NCBI RefSeq assembly: GCF_037201975.1
Contig: NZ_CP147520.1
Location: 4,154,001 to 4,218,000 of the forward strand
Reading direction: 5' to 3'
Length of the DNA: 64,000 nucleotides
From: Streptomyces sp. TG1A-60
Lineage (GTDB): Bacteria; Actinomycetota; Actinomycetes; Streptomycetales; Streptomycetaceae
In this document: positions 9,733 through 18,840 of the stretch, piece by piece
Layout of the letters: each line of letters starts with the position of its first letter
How positions within the stretch are numbered: position 1 is the first letter of the stretch
Made by a program: the position numbers and the translations under genes
Notes under the pieces: generated by a model
The model's database searches: none
Told to the model about the DNA's origin: nothing
The model's input: the letters and a program-made list of their open reading frames with translations, nothing else

Positions 9733-9851
9733 AGAAAATAGGCAGGTAGGACCGGTGGCGATGCCGCCGAGCAGCCTGGAAGCGGCTGAGAGTGACCTGG
9801 AACTGGGCTGGGAGTGAGCTGGAAGGGGCCTGACAACGGCCTGGGGACGGC

Positions 9852-10787
9852 TTAGAAGCGGCCGTCCTGGCAGCGTGCCACCCAGTCCGCCGCGGCCACG
9901 AACTCGGTGTCGGACGTTCCCGGCAGAGTGGGCCGGACCTTCGCGGTGGCGGCGTCGGCACGCGGATAGGAACCGAGGAAGCGCACCTGGAGGCAGATCC
10001 GCTTCAGACCCATCAGGGCCTCGGCCACGCGGCGGTCGGAGATGTGGCCCTCGGCGTCGATGGCGAAGCAGTAGTTGCCGATGCCCTCGCCGGTCGGGCG
10101 GGACTGCAGCAGCATGAGGTTGACGCCGCGGACGGCGAACTCGCCGAGCAGGTCGCGCAGTCCGCCGGGGTGGTCGTCGCGCTGCCAGATGACGACGGAG
10201 GTCTTGTCGGCGCCGGTCGGGGCGGCGGGGCGGGCGGGGCGGCCGACCAGGACGAACCGGGTCTGGGCGTTCTCCGCGTCGTGGATCTCGGTCTCCAGTG
10301 CCTCCAGGCCGTACCGCGAGGCCGCGAACTCGCCGGCGAAGGCGGCGTCGTAGCGACCCTCCTGGACGAGGCGGGCGCCGTCGGCGTTCGAGGCGGCGGA
10401 TTCCCAGACGACGTCGGGCGGGAGGTTGGCCTTCATCCAATTGCGGACCTGCGGCTGGGCGGCCGGGTGCGCGGTGACCGTCTTGATCTCGGAGAGCTTG
10501 GTGCCGGGGCGGACCAGCAGCGCGAAGGTGATCGAGAGGAGCACCTCGCGGTAGATCATCAGTGGGGCGCCGACGACCAGCTCGTCGAGCGTGGTGGTGA
10601 TGCCGCCCTCCACGGAGTTCTCGATCGGGACGAACGCGGCCTCGGCCTCACCGTTGCGGACGGCGTCGAGGGCGGCGGGCACGGAGACCATCGGGACGAG
10701 CTCGCGGGTCGCGGACTCCGGCAGCGTGCGTAGGGCGACCTCGGTGAAGGTGCCCTCGGGGCCGAGGTACACGTAGCTGGCTGGCAT
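9852..10787 (-). CDS. pheA: prephenate dehydratase
   Basis: This 311-aa enzyme converts prephenate to phenylpyruvate in phenylalanine synthesis. The catalytic domain occupies residues 1-185 (YLGPEGTFTEVAL start, ENSVEGGITTTLDEL, and a TRFVLVGR segment). A C-terminal ACT domain (GVNLMLLQSRPTGEGIGNYCF) senses phenylalanine. It is the monofunctional form with no chorismate mutase. It stands alone, with a long non-coding region on each side. Confidence 0.95.
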   Translation of the reverse strand: MPASYVYLGPEGTFTEVALRTLPESATRELVPMVSVPAALDAVRNGEAEAAFVPIENSVEGGITTTLDELVVGAPLMIYREVLLSITFALLVRPGTKLSEIKTVTAHPAAQPQVRNWMKANLPPDVVWESAASNADGARLVQEGRYDAAFAGEFAASRYGLEALETEIHDAENAQTRFVLVGRPARPAAPTGADKTSVVIWQRDDHPGGLRDLLGEFAVRGVNLMLLQSRPTGEGIGNYCFAIDAEGHISDRRVAEALMGLKRICLQVRFLGSYPRADAATAKVRPTLPGTSDTEFVAAADWVARCQDGRF

Positions 10788-11265
10788 GGGCTCACCCTAA
10801 TGGGCCGCGCGCGCGTGCGGCGCACGTGTTTCGCCGCACCACCCGTGAGAGCGACGTGCCTCCGTGGGGGCGCCTCACGCCTTCCTCGGCACCCGGCGGC
10901 TGGGCGGGCGGGTGGGCTTGGCCCACCGGCGCTCGCCGGGTGCGCCCACCCGTGCCGCCCCCCAGCGGCACGGGTGCCCAAAGCAAGGGCGGCGGGCAGC
11001 GGGGGTGGGCAAGCCCGGCGAGGCCGCGACGCGGCGGGGGCAGCGGGGCGGGTAGGACGGAGAAGCAGTGAAGACGGCGGATGGCGGCGAGGAGCGACTG
11101 CTGTGGCAAGGGCACCGAAGCGCGGCGAGTACGGCGGTGGCCGTCGGGGCGGTGAGGCCCGCGACGGTGGTGGGAACGGCGTCGGGGCGGTGGAAGGGGG
11201 CGAGGGCCGGGGAGGGGGCGGCCGTAGCCGGGGCGGGGGTTGTTGGTTCGCCGGTTTGCCCAGGG
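10788..11265. other. non-coding gap between pheA and dtpA with a dispersed repeat
   Basis: No gene is supported here. Positions 10911-11030 hold a copy of the GC-rich intergenic repeat also found at 6434. The rest is G-rich low complexity with open frames on both strands that look like composition artefacts. Confidence 0.5.
10911..11030. repeat. dispersed intergenic repeat, copy B
   Basis: This is the better preserved copy. GGTGGGCTTGGCCCACC is an inverted repeat, and CCGTGCCGCCCCCCAGCGGCACGG forms a second hairpin. It aligns with 6434-6530. It lies downstream of dtpA and upstream of pheA, where it could act as a transcription end or mRNA stabiliser. Confidence 0.6.
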
Positions 11266-12714
11266 TCAGCCCTCCAGCAACGCCTCCCCCACGTACCCGC
11301 CCTCCGTCGCGCCCCCCGGCACCGCGAAGAGGGCGCTCGACTCGTGGCGGATGTACTGGGAGAGGGCGTCGCCTCGGTCGAGTTTGCGCTGGACGGTGAC
11401 GAAGCCGCGGAGGGGGTCGGCCTGCCAGCAGACGAAGAGGAGGCCCGCGTCGGGGACGCCCTTCGCGTCGATGCCGTCGTGGAAGGAGAAGGGGCGGCGG
11501 AGCATGGCCGCGCCGCCGTTCTGATCGGGCCGGGTGATACGGGCGTGCGCGTTGATCGGGACGAGGAGATTGCCCTGGGCGTCGGTCTTCTCCAGGTCCA
11601 TCGCGGTCGTCTCGGTCGCCTTCGTCCCCCCGCTCAGCGGCGCCCCGTCGGACTTCCGGCGCCCGATGACGTCCTGCTGCTCCTTGACCGAGAGCCGCTC
11701 CCAGTCGTCGAGGAGCATGCGGATGCGGCGTACGACGGCATAGGAGCCGTTCGCCATCCACGCGGGGTCGCCGGAGGTGTCGGGTGAGGCGGACGCGGGC
11801 ACGAAGATCCGCTCGTCGAAGTCGGGCTCGGCCGGTTTGGGGTTGCGCGTGCCGTCGATCTGCCCCATCAGGTTCCGTGCCGTCATGGGGTGGGCGGTGG
11901 CGCCCGGCGAACGGTTGAACCCGTTCATCTGCCAGCGCACCCGGGCCGCGCTGCCCGCGTCCTTCTGGATCGCGCGCAGGGCGTGGAAGGCGACGAGCGC
12001 GTCGTCGGCCCCGATCTGCACCCACAGGTCGCCGTTGCTGCGCGCCCTGTCGAGCTGGTCGGAGGAGAAGTCGGGCAGCGGGTCCAGGGAGTCCGGGCGC
12101 TGCTTCTCCAGTTGGGTACGGGTGAAGAAGCTGTGCCCGAAGCCGAAGGTGACCGTCAGGGACGACGGTCCCGCGTCCCGGGCGATATCCGTGTCGTCCT
12201 GGGCCGCGGCCTCGCCCGCCATCAGCCGCCGGGCCGTCTCCGACCAGCGGCGCAGCAGGGCCGTCGCCTCCTTGCGCCCCGCCCCGGCCGCCAGGTCGAA
12301 CGCGAGAAGGTGGCCGCGGGCCTGGAGGGGGGTGGTGATCCCCGGTTGATGTTTCCCGTGAAACATCACCTCCCCCGCGCCGAGGGAGGACAGCGGCGCG
12401 GCCCGCCCCGCCGAGGAGGACGGGGAAGAGGACGCCGCCGCGTATCCGGCGGCGCCGCCTGCCGCGCCCAGCGCGAGGCCGGTCGCGCCGGCGGTGCCGA
12501 GCAGACGGCGCCGGGAGATCGTTCCGTTCGCCAGGTTCCCGGGTGAGGGGTCGCTCTCCCGCCCTGGCTCCGCACTGCCGGACGGCGGCGACGAGTCGTT
12601 CGTGGTCGCTCGCGCGGTTCCCCGTGCCCCACGGAGGGTGGAGCCTGTGTCGACAGCACTGTCCCCCGTGGTGTCGTTCCCGTCGGAAGGGACAGTCGTG
12701 GACTGGTCAGCCAT
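11266..12714 (-). CDS. dtpA: Tat-exported DyP-type haem peroxidase (DtpA-like)
   Basis: This 482-aa dye-decolourising peroxidase starts with a long N-terminal region and a twin-arginine signal (ISRRRLLGTAG near residues 67-77) followed by a hydrophobic alanine-rich stretch. The DyP signature GQIDGTRNP is present and the C-terminal haem-binding half follows. It is the last gene of the copper operon, 8 bp after copCD. In S. lividans the homologue DtpA is a Tat substrate needed for maturation of the copper oxidase GlxA. The true start may lie downstream of residue 1. A one-mismatch parS site lies inside the gene. Confidence 0.88.
   Translation of the reverse strand: MADQSTTVPSDGNDTTGDSAVDTGSTLRGARGTARATTNDSSPPSGSAEPGRESDPSPGNLANGTISRRRLLGTAGATGLALGAAGGAAGYAAASSSPSSSAGRAAPLSSLGAGEVMFHGKHQPGITTPLQARGHLLAFDLAAGAGRKEATALLRRWSETARRLMAGEAAAQDDTDIARDAGPSSLTVTFGFGHSFFTRTQLEKQRPDSLDPLPDFSSDQLDRARSNGDLWVQIGADDALVAFHALRAIQKDAGSAARVRWQMNGFNRSPGATAHPMTARNLMGQIDGTRNPKPAEPDFDERIFVPASASPDTSGDPAWMANGSYAVVRRIRMLLDDWERLSVKEQQDVIGRRKSDGAPLSGGTKATETTAMDLEKTDAQGNLLVPINAHARITRPDQNGGAAMLRRPFSFHDGIDAKGVPDAGLLFVCWQADPLRGFVTVQRKLDRGDALSQYIRHESSALFAVPGGATEGGYVGEALLEG
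12351..12364. promoter_or_regulatory. parS: parS-like ParB site (one mismatch) inside dtpA
   Basis: GTTTCCCGTGAAAC differs from the Streptomyces parS consensus GTTTCACGTGAAAC at one base. The flanks extend the inverted repeat (GAT...ATC). It is coding sequence of dtpA. Confidence 0.6.
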
Positions 12715-12722
12715 GGTGTGTT

Positions 12723-14981
12723 TCAGCCGATCTTCGCGTTCTTGCTGACGGTCACCTGATCGATGTCGGATGTCCGTACGGTGATCTCGGTCTTCCAGTC
12801 GCCCGCCATGGGGATCTGCACGCCGTCCGCCGTCCAGTGGCCGGCGGTGATGCGGTCGGGGATCACGGGCAGGGGGCCGATCTTCTTGGCCTCCAGGGTG
12901 AAGGCGACCTTCACCTCGGGGATGTCGAAGGGCTTGCCGTCGGGCCGCTGGACGTAGAGGTGCAACTCGTTGCCGCCCACACGCGCGGGGTCGATCTCCA
13001 ACCGGGCCACCCCCTTGCCGTCCTCGCCTCCCGTGTCGAACGAGATGTCGAGCGCCAGCGCCCCGCTCTGCTCGGCCTCCTGCGCCAGGGCCGCGTTGGC
13101 CGCCTTGGCCTCCTCCACCGTGCGCCCCGGTTCGGTGGCCGTCAGCGCCGTCGTGACGGCGAGGAGTACGACGGCGACGCCCGCCTCCGCCAGCACCGAC
13201 CGACGCAGACCCGTACGTCCCGGATCGGCGTTCCGCATCCGCTTCTCACGCGCGTTCGCCATCGCCGCCCGCTGCCGCGCGAGCTGGGCGACCCGCTCGG
13301 CACCACCAACGGACTCCCGGTCCGCCGTGCGTTCGGAACCGCTGCCGGACTCCCCACCGGCTGTGCCTTCGGCACCACCACCGGACTCCCCGTCCGCCGT
13401 GCGTTCGGAACCACCGCCACCGGCGCGCACGGCCGCCGGCTCCTTCTCCGGCACGGCTTCCGTCTTCACCGCGGCTTCCGTCTTCACCGCGGCTTCCGTC
13501 TTCACCGCGGCTTCCGTCTTCACCGCGGCTTCCGTCTTCACCGCGGCTTCCGCCTCCGCCGCCGTCGGCGCCTCCGCCAGCCGCGCGGTCCACCGGCGCG
13601 AGATCCACGCGATCCCGACGAGTACGGCGATCAGGCCGATCTTCACGAGCAGCAGTTGCCCGTACGACGTGCCGGTCAGCGCCGACCAGGTGCCGACCTG
13701 ACGCCACGACTGGTAGATCCCGGTCCCGGTCAGCACGAGGACGCTGCCGAAGGCGACCCGCGAGAACCGACGTACGGCCTCGGTCTCGATCTGCGCCTCG
13801 ACGGGCGCCCGGAACAGGGCCACGAGCAGGGTCGCCAGGCCCCCCAGCCAGGCGGCGACCGCCAGCAGGTGCAGGACGTCCAGGGGCATCGAGATGCCTG
13901 TCTGGATGCCGGTCGAGGCGTGCTCGGCCATTGCCCAGCTCGCGGCGAGACCGGCGGAGACCACGCTCCCGCCGACGGCGAGCCCGAAGGTGAGGTCCCG
14001 CCGGAGGGACTCGTCGTCGGCGGCGTCCTCAGACCCCTCGGCGTCCTCAGGCCCCTCATCATCCGCCGAGGCCGCCGAGGCCGCCGAATCCTCAGCGCAC
14101 CCCGGCCCCTCGGCGATGCCGGTGCCGGCACCGGTCTTGCCGGCCTCGCTCGACACGCCGGTCTTGGCGAGCGGCCCGTCGGCCTCCCGGGCCTCCTCGC
14201 CCTCGATCTCCTCGTCCCGCCGGGCGAACGCCCCGAACAGCACCGCGATGAACAGGGCCGCCGCGGCGAGCAGCAGGAGCCGGGAGACCAGGGCCGCGCC
14301 CGTCTTCGTCTGGAGGACCTGGCTGAGGAGGTCCAGGTCGAAGACGTCGCCGAGCTCGCCGGAGCCGGCGTAGGAGCCCCGTATGAGCAGCATCGAGAGG
14401 GTGGCGGTGGTCAGCGTGAGCCAGCCGGAGACCACGAGCCGCTGCACGGGCCGTACCCCGGCACCGCGCTGCCAGCAGGCCAGCACGAAGGCCGCGCCGC
14501 CGACCAGCAGGATGAAACCGGCGTACGAGAGATAGCGTGCGAACCCGTAGAGGCCGCCGACGATCCCGCCACCGGCCTCCTGCTCGGGTACGACCGTCGT
14601 CTTGGAGGGCGCCCCCACGGAGAAGGTGAAGGCGCCGGAGACGGGGTGGCTGTCGGCCGAGACGACCTGGTAGGTGACGGTGAACGTGCCGTCGGGCAGG
14701 CCCGAGTGCAGCTCCACCCCGTAGCTGTTGCCGCCCAGATCGGTGACGTCGCCGGTGTCCGCCTGCTTGCCCTTGGGGTCGTACACCCGCACCGAGTGGT
14801 CGGACAGCGCGACCTTCTCGGAGAAGGTGAGCGACACCTGGGCCGGTGCCTCCTGGACCACCGACCCCTGCTGCGGGTCGCTGCCCGTCAGCGCGGCGTG
14901 CGCGGAGACGGGCACGGCACCGGCGAGCAGCGCTCCGACGGTGGCGAACAACAGCAACAGCAAGGGCCTCAACCGGCTCAA
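12723..14981 (-). CDS. CopC-CopD fusion copper-import protein
   Basis: This 752-aa protein has a signal peptide (residues 1-28) and a CopC domain starting with the Cu-binding His of HAALTGSDP, with a second His in DSHPVSG. About eight or nine transmembrane helices of the CopD/YcnJ type follow. The C-terminal 110 residues form an extracytoplasmic FixH/YtkA-like beta domain. Two charged cytoplasmic linkers interrupt the membrane part. The second contains five exact EAAVKT repeats encoded by an 18-bp tandem array at 13457-13546. It lies between the PCu(A)C chaperone and dtpA genes and probably moves copper across the membrane. Confidence 0.88.
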   Translation of the reverse strand: MSRLRPLLLLLFATVGALLAGAVPVSAHAALTGSDPQQGSVVQEAPAQVSLTFSEKVALSDHSVRVYDPKGKQADTGDVTDLGGNSYGVELHSGLPDGTFTVTYQVVSADSHPVSGAFTFSVGAPSKTTVVPEQEAGGGIVGGLYGFARYLSYAGFILLVGGAAFVLACWQRGAGVRPVQRLVVSGWLTLTTATLSMLLIRGSYAGSGELGDVFDLDLLSQVLQTKTGAALVSRLLLLAAAALFIAVLFGAFARRDEEIEGEEAREADGPLAKTGVSSEAGKTGAGTGIAEGPGCAEDSAASAASADDEGPEDAEGSEDAADDESLRRDLTFGLAVGGSVVSAGLAASWAMAEHASTGIQTGISMPLDVLHLLAVAAWLGGLATLLVALFRAPVEAQIETEAVRRFSRVAFGSVLVLTGTGIYQSWRQVGTWSALTGTSYGQLLLVKIGLIAVLVGIAWISRRWTARLAEAPTAAEAEAAVKTEAAVKTEAAVKTEAAVKTEAAVKTEAVPEKEPAAVRAGGGGSERTADGESGGGAEGTAGGESGSGSERTADRESVGGAERVAQLARQRAAMANAREKRMRNADPGRTGLRRSVLAEAGVAVVLLAVTTALTATEPGRTVEEAKAANAALAQEAEQSGALALDISFDTGGEDGKGVARLEIDPARVGGNELHLYVQRPDGKPFDIPEVKVAFTLEAKKIGPLPVIPDRITAGHWTADGVQIPMAGDWKTEITVRTSDIDQVTVSKNAKIG
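13457..13546. repeat. five perfect 18-bp tandem repeats in copCD
   Basis: Unit CTTCCGTCTTCACCGCGG (plus strand) is repeated five times without change. In the minus-strand gene it encodes EAAVKT repeats in a cytoplasmic linker. Units are 18 bp, so copy-number change keeps the frame. Confidence 0.95.
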
Positions 14982-14995
14982 CGGAGCTACCTCCC

Positions 14996-15484
14996 TCAGT
15001 GCCCGCTGGTCGGCTGGTACGTCGCCGACCTCACGGGCATCTCGACCGTGATGGCCCCGGACTTGGTGAAGTTCAACCGCAGGGACACCGTCTCGCCTTC
15101 CTTCGGCTTGCGCTTCAGGTTCTCGAACATCAGGTGGTCTCCGCCGCTCTTGAGCACGAGTTCGCCGCCGGCCGGGATCTTCAGGGCCGCGACCTCCTGC
15201 ATGGACTGCCCGGTCGTCTCGTGGACGGTGACGTCCTGGGCGATGTCGCTGGTGACGGAGGTCAGTTCGTCCGCCGTAGTGCCGTCGTTGGCGAGGACGA
15301 GGAAACCGGCGGCCATGGAGTCCGAGACGGGCTGCGGCATATAGGCGGCCCTCACGGACAGCTTGGCGTCGGAGGCGGAAGAGGAACCAGAGGAGTCAGA
15401 GGAACCCGACGAACCGCACCCGGTGACGACGAGGGCGGTGGCGGTGGCGGTGACCAGGGCAGGTCCGGCGAGTCGGCGCCTCAC
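14996..15484 (-). CDS. ecuC: periplasmic copper chaperone PCu(A)C (ECuC-like) lipoprotein
   Basis: This 162-aa protein has a lipoprotein signal ending in VVTGC near residue 20, then a Ser-rich linker and a PCu(A)C domain. The copper motif H-x(n)-M is visible as VHETTGQSMQEV, with further Met and His in GGDHLMFENL. The GTG start at 15484 overlaps the sco stop as GTGA. In S. lividans the homologues ECuC and Sco deliver copper to oxidases. The open frame extends upstream but is out of frame with sco there. Confidence 0.88.
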   Translation of the reverse strand: MRRRLAGPALVTATATALVVTGCGSSGSSDSSGSSSASDAKLSVRAAYMPQPVSDSMAAGFLVLANDGTTADELTSVTSDIAQDVTVHETTGQSMQEVAALKIPAGGELVLKSGGDHLMFENLKRKPKEGETVSLRLNFTKSGAITVEMPVRSATYQPTSGH

Positions 15485-16155
15485 GGCTTCTCGCCCTTGA
15501 GCAGCTTCGGCAGGTCCTTCTCGTAGTCCTGCACGGTCGCGCCCTCGCCGTACAGCACATAGCCCCCGTCGGTCTTCGGTGAGAACGCGATGACCTGGGT
15601 GCCGTGCTCGGAGACGGTCTTGCCGTTCTTGTCCTTGGTCGGCGGGCTGATGGAGATGCCGAGGGTACGGGCGCCGGACTGGATCTCGTCGAAGTCGCCG
15701 GTCAGGCCGACGATCTCGGAGTCGATGCCCTTGAGCCACTTGCCGAGCTCCGCCGGGGTGTCCCGCTCCGGGTCGGTGGTGACGAAGACCAGGCGCAGGT
15801 TCGCCATCTCCGCCTTCGGCAGCTTCTTCGACACCTCCTTCTTCGCGACCGCGAGGTTGTTCATGGTCAGCGGGCAGACGTCGGGGCAGTTGGTGTAGCC
15901 GAAGTAGATCAATGTCGGCTTGCCGTCGGTCTCCTTGCGGAGGTCGTACGACGTGCCGTTCGTGTCGGTGAGGACCAGGTCCGGTTTGGTGAACGGCCGG
16001 TCGAGGACCGTGGCGGCCTTCCGCGGACCGGTGTCGGAGACCTCGGCGACCGACGTCGTGGAGCCGTCGCCCGTGCCGCAGGCGGAGAGGGTGAGAGCGG
16101 CGGCGGCGAGGAGGGCGCCGGCCGCGAACGTCTTCTTCTTCGTGTTCGTGCGCAT
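15481..16155 (-). CDS. sco: SCO1/SenC-type copper metallochaperone
   Basis: This 224-aa lipoprotein has a signal sequence ending in LTLSAC, followed by a thioredoxin-like domain. The Cu-binding CxxxC motif is NCPDVCPLT, and the distal His is in VSEHGTQVI. The start is ATG at 16155 (MRTNTKKK), which gives a normal signal peptide. It is in an operon with ycnI upstream and ecuC overlapping downstream. The role is copper delivery to cytochrome oxidase or extracytoplasmic copper oxidases. Confidence 0.92.
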   Translation of the reverse strand: MRTNTKKKTFAAGALLAAAALTLSACGTGDGSTTSVAEVSDTGPRKAATVLDRPFTKPDLVLTDTNGTSYDLRKETDGKPTLIYFGYTNCPDVCPLTMNNLAVAKKEVSKKLPKAEMANLRLVFVTTDPERDTPAELGKWLKGIDSEIVGLTGDFDEIQSGARTLGISISPPTKDKNGKTVSEHGTQVIAFSPKTDGGYVLYGEGATVQDYEKDLPKLLKGEKP

Positions 16156-16294
16156 AGAGAAATGTCCCAGATGTTCGGACCCCGGCGCGCACGGGGCGTA
16201 CGCCGTCGCAGACAGCGGTGTACGTACGGGGACTGCCGTCCGTACGGCCCGTGCGCGCCGAGAGGAGGGAGGCGGGAAGCCGGAGGCCGGGGCC

Positions 16295-17038
16295 TCAGGC
16301 GTTCGTGCGCTGACGGCCTGCGAGGACGCCGTACGCCACGCCCGCGACGCCGATGACGATGCCGGCGACGCCGAGCACGCGGGCGGTGGTGTCACTGGAG
16401 TCGGCGGGGGCGGCGGTCTCGTTCGACGCGGCCTCGGCGTCCTCGGCGTCCGCCGGTTCCTCGGCGGAGGCCGTGTCGGACGACGAGCCGTGGTGGTCGT
16501 CGGACGCGGCGGACAGCGCGAGCACGGGCGCCGGGTGGTCGGGGTCCTCCTCGCCCTCCTTCGGGACCTCGATCCAGCGGACGACCTCCTTGTTGGAGTA
16601 CGTCTGGAGGGCCTTGAAGACCAGTTCGTCGGTGTTCTCGGGGAGCTGGCCGATGGAGACCGGGAACTTCTGGAAGAAGCCCGTCGCGACGCCGTCGCCG
16701 GTGGCGGTCCAGGTGATCTTGGAGACGGCCTCGTCGATCTGCTCGCCGTGCAGGTCGACCGGCTTGTCGAGCTTGGACCTGGTCACCTGGATCTTCCAAC
16801 CGGGCACGGCCTCCGGCTGCGCCGAGGCGAGCGGGTGGTCGGTCGGGAAGTTCACTTCGAGCTTGGTGGTCGTGGCGTCGTCGCGCTCGTTGGGCACCTT
16901 GAAGTTGACGGTCGCGTACCCGCCCTTGGCCGCCGTACCCTCGGCCGCCACGCTGACGTGCGCGAAAGCGGGGCCGGACAGGATGAAGACGGCCGAACCG
17001 GCGAGGGCGCCGACGGCGGCGACACGAGAAACCTTCAT
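16295..17038 (-). CDS. YcnI-family (DUF1775) copper-associated membrane-anchored protein
   Basis: This 247-aa protein has a signal peptide with cleavage after PAFA, so that the mature N-terminus is His-Val, the Cu-binding His typical of YcnI. A DUF1775 beta-sandwich covers residues about 27-170, followed by an acidic Asp/Ala/Glu linker, a transmembrane helix (VLGVAGIVIGVAGVAYGVL) and a short basic tail. I start it at ATG 17038 with GGAG upstream rather than GTG 17050. It is the first of the copper genes in transcription order after the 17145 gene. Confidence 0.88.
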   Translation of the reverse strand: MKVSRVAAVGALAGSAVFILSGPAFAHVSVAAEGTAAKGGYATVNFKVPNERDDATTTKLEVNFPTDHPLASAQPEAVPGWKIQVTRSKLDKPVDLHGEQIDEAVSKITWTATGDGVATGFFQKFPVSIGQLPENTDELVFKALQTYSNKEVVRWIEVPKEGEEDPDHPAPVLALSAASDDHHGSSSDTASAEEPADAEDAEAASNETAAPADSSDTTARVLGVAGIVIGVAGVAYGVLAGRQRTNA

Positions 17039-17144
17039 GACTGGTGACACTCCACGGTGAGTGAGGTGGATGACAGGAGGAGGGACGGCGCCTTACGACG
17101 GCGTCCCTCCTCCGGATGTGCGTGGAGTGGGTGCGCGCGTCGTG

Positions 17145-17939
17145 TCAGGCGGCGAGGGCGAAGGCGGGCGTGGCGGGCGGGGGGCCGCGCCGGATGAGCG
17201 TGTGCTGGAGCGCGGCCGTCCGCAGGGTCGCGGGCGCCGCGTACACGGCGCGCACGGCGCCCGGCACGGGCTGCGGCGCACTCGGGAGGCCGGACCGCAG
17301 GACCCGCGCCAGCGCGAGCGCCCCGCGCAGGGAGCGTACGACCGGTTCCTGGGCGGACAGCCGGACGAGGCGCAGCAGCGCCAGGTCGCCGTGGCGGAGT
17401 GCCCACCCGGTGGCGACGGCCGCGAGTACGTGGCCGAGCAGCATGGGCAGCGACGGCAGGAGTGCGGCGGAGGAGTCCGCCGCGGTCGTCATGGCGTCCG
17501 CCGGGTGGTGCGTGGTGGGCAGGCCGACCCCGGAGTCCATGAGGATCCGCCGGGCCTGCGCGGGGCTCAGGGCCGCCGCGCTCGTACCGCACACGAACCG
17601 GGCGGCCTGTGCGACGAGGGTCGCGTCCAGGGCCTCGGTGGTGCGTGACGCGGCCGTCGTCCCGTGCTGGCCCAGCCCGAAGAGGGTGTGCAGCACGGTC
17701 TGGCCCACCGCCAGCGTGGCCGCGATGCCCGGCAGCGAGTGCTCCCGTCCGGCCAGGGCGACCGCGACGGCGAAGACACCGGCGAACCCGGCGCCCAGGC
17801 TCCACAGCGGGATGGTCGCGCACGAGGCGACCGCGTGCCCGGCCCCGGCCAGCACGACGCAGACCGCGGCGAACACCGCGGCCCGCAGAACCCGGAGATC
17901 AGCTCCGGCGCGCGACCGGCGCGGGTGGGGGGCTTTCAT
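17145..17939 (-). CDS. integral membrane protein in the copper gene cluster
   Basis: This 264-aa protein of unknown function has hydrophobic segments near residues 17-37, 46-64, 69-89 and around 160-180. The C-terminal third is soluble and basic. A single His-containing GLGQHG and a THHPAD segment could bind metal, but no known motif is recognised. It precedes ycnI on the same strand with about a 100-bp gap, so it may be the head of the copper operon. The function is not assigned. Confidence 0.7.
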   Translation of the reverse strand: MKAPHPRRSRAGADLRVLRAAVFAAVCVVLAGAGHAVASCATIPLWSLGAGFAGVFAVAVALAGREHSLPGIAATLAVGQTVLHTLFGLGQHGTTAASRTTEALDATLVAQAARFVCGTSAAALSPAQARRILMDSGVGLPTTHHPADAMTTAADSSAALLPSLPMLLGHVLAAVATGWALRHGDLALLRLVRLSAQEPVVRSLRGALALARVLRSGLPSAPQPVPGAVRAVYAAPATLRTAALQHTLIRRGPPPATPAFALAA

Positions 17940-18393
17940 GGCGGGCTCATCATCCCACCGGGGCGCTCCGCTGGGTTGGGCGGGTTCATGTCGGGAGGTA
18001 CGGCGGGACGAGGGCCGGTGTTCAGATGGGGGTTGGGCGCGAAGGGGGTGGGGGGTGAGATGCGTGGGGCGGGTGCGGGTCGTGGGGGCTTGTCGCGCAC
18101 TTCCCCGCGCCCCTCAAAGACGCGGCTTCCCGCGCCCCCCGGGGGGCGCAGCCCCCGTGCCCCGAAGAACGCAGCCCCTCGCACCCCGGAAGGTCGCCGT
18201 TCCCCGGGTCCGCAAAAGATGTGGACCGGAGATGGTGGAGTTGTGGGTGATTCTAGAGGGTTTGGTTCGCATACACGGATTGCGGGGTGGGCGCATCCGC
18301 CGTATGGGCGGAGAGACGGCTTCCGGGCGATTGCGTACGGCACTCGGCGGCAATACGTAACGGTATGTCGAGCCGCGGCCTGGAGGCTGGAGC
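17940..18393. other. intergenic region with a dispersed streptomycete repeat
   Basis: This divergent gap has no gene. Positions 18088-18210 hold a GC-rich repeat with nested hairpins (TTCCCCGCGCCCCTCA ... GCAGCCCC), a form seen at many intergenic sites in streptomycetes. The 18370-18390 part supplies the upstream region of the ATPase gene. Confidence 0.5.
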
Positions 18394-18840
18394 ATGAGCA
18401 TCTGGTGGTCACTCCATCTGCGGCGCGAGGCTGCGAGCGTGCCGCTCGCCCGGCGACTGCTGATGGGCACGATGGAGACGGCGGGTGTCGACCCGGACAT
18501 CTCCTACGATCTCTCGGTCGCTCTCAGCGAGGCCTGTGCCAACGCGGTCGAGCACGGAGGCGCCGTCTCGGCGGGCGGCTCCTCGGAGGCGTACCGGGTC
18601 ACCGCCTACCTCGACGGCGAGAAGTGCCGCATCGAGGTCGCCGACTCCGGCCCCGGCTTCCCGCACCGCCAGCCGGTCCGCCCGGCGCACTCCGACTCCG
18701 AGGACGGCCGCGGCCTCTGCCTCATCCGTGAACTCGCCGACCACGTCCACATCGGCAACAATCCGGGCCGCGGCGGCGCGATCGTCAGCTTCGACAAGAT
18801 CCTCAAGTGGCGCGAGGGCGCGCCGCTGGTGGCGGTGTAG
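18394..18840 (+). CDS. RsbW-like anti-sigma-type ATP-binding protein
   Basis: This 148-aa protein consists only of a GHKL ATPase domain. The N-box is SEACANAVEHG, the G1 box is DSGPGFP and the G2 box is GRGLCLI. Such small proteins act as serine kinases or anti-sigma factors and are very numerous in Streptomyces. No partner anti-anti-sigma or sigma gene is adjacent. A second RsbW-like gene is at 25987 and a SpoIIE-like phosphatase is at 20942, a possible but unproven partner-switching set. Confidence 0.85.
   Translation: MSIWWSLHLRREAASVPLARRLLMGTMETAGVDPDISYDLSVALSEACANAVEHGGAVSAGGSSEAYRVTAYLDGEKCRIEVADSGPGFPHRQPVRPAHSDSEDGRGLCLIRELADHVHIGNNPGRGGAIVSFDKILKWREGAPLVAV

Noticed and set aside
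9358..9836. Several overlapping open frames on both strands in the serS-pheA gap
   Set aside because: They overlap the DnaA-box cluster, lack codon bias and have no motif. The region is better explained as regulatory DNA.
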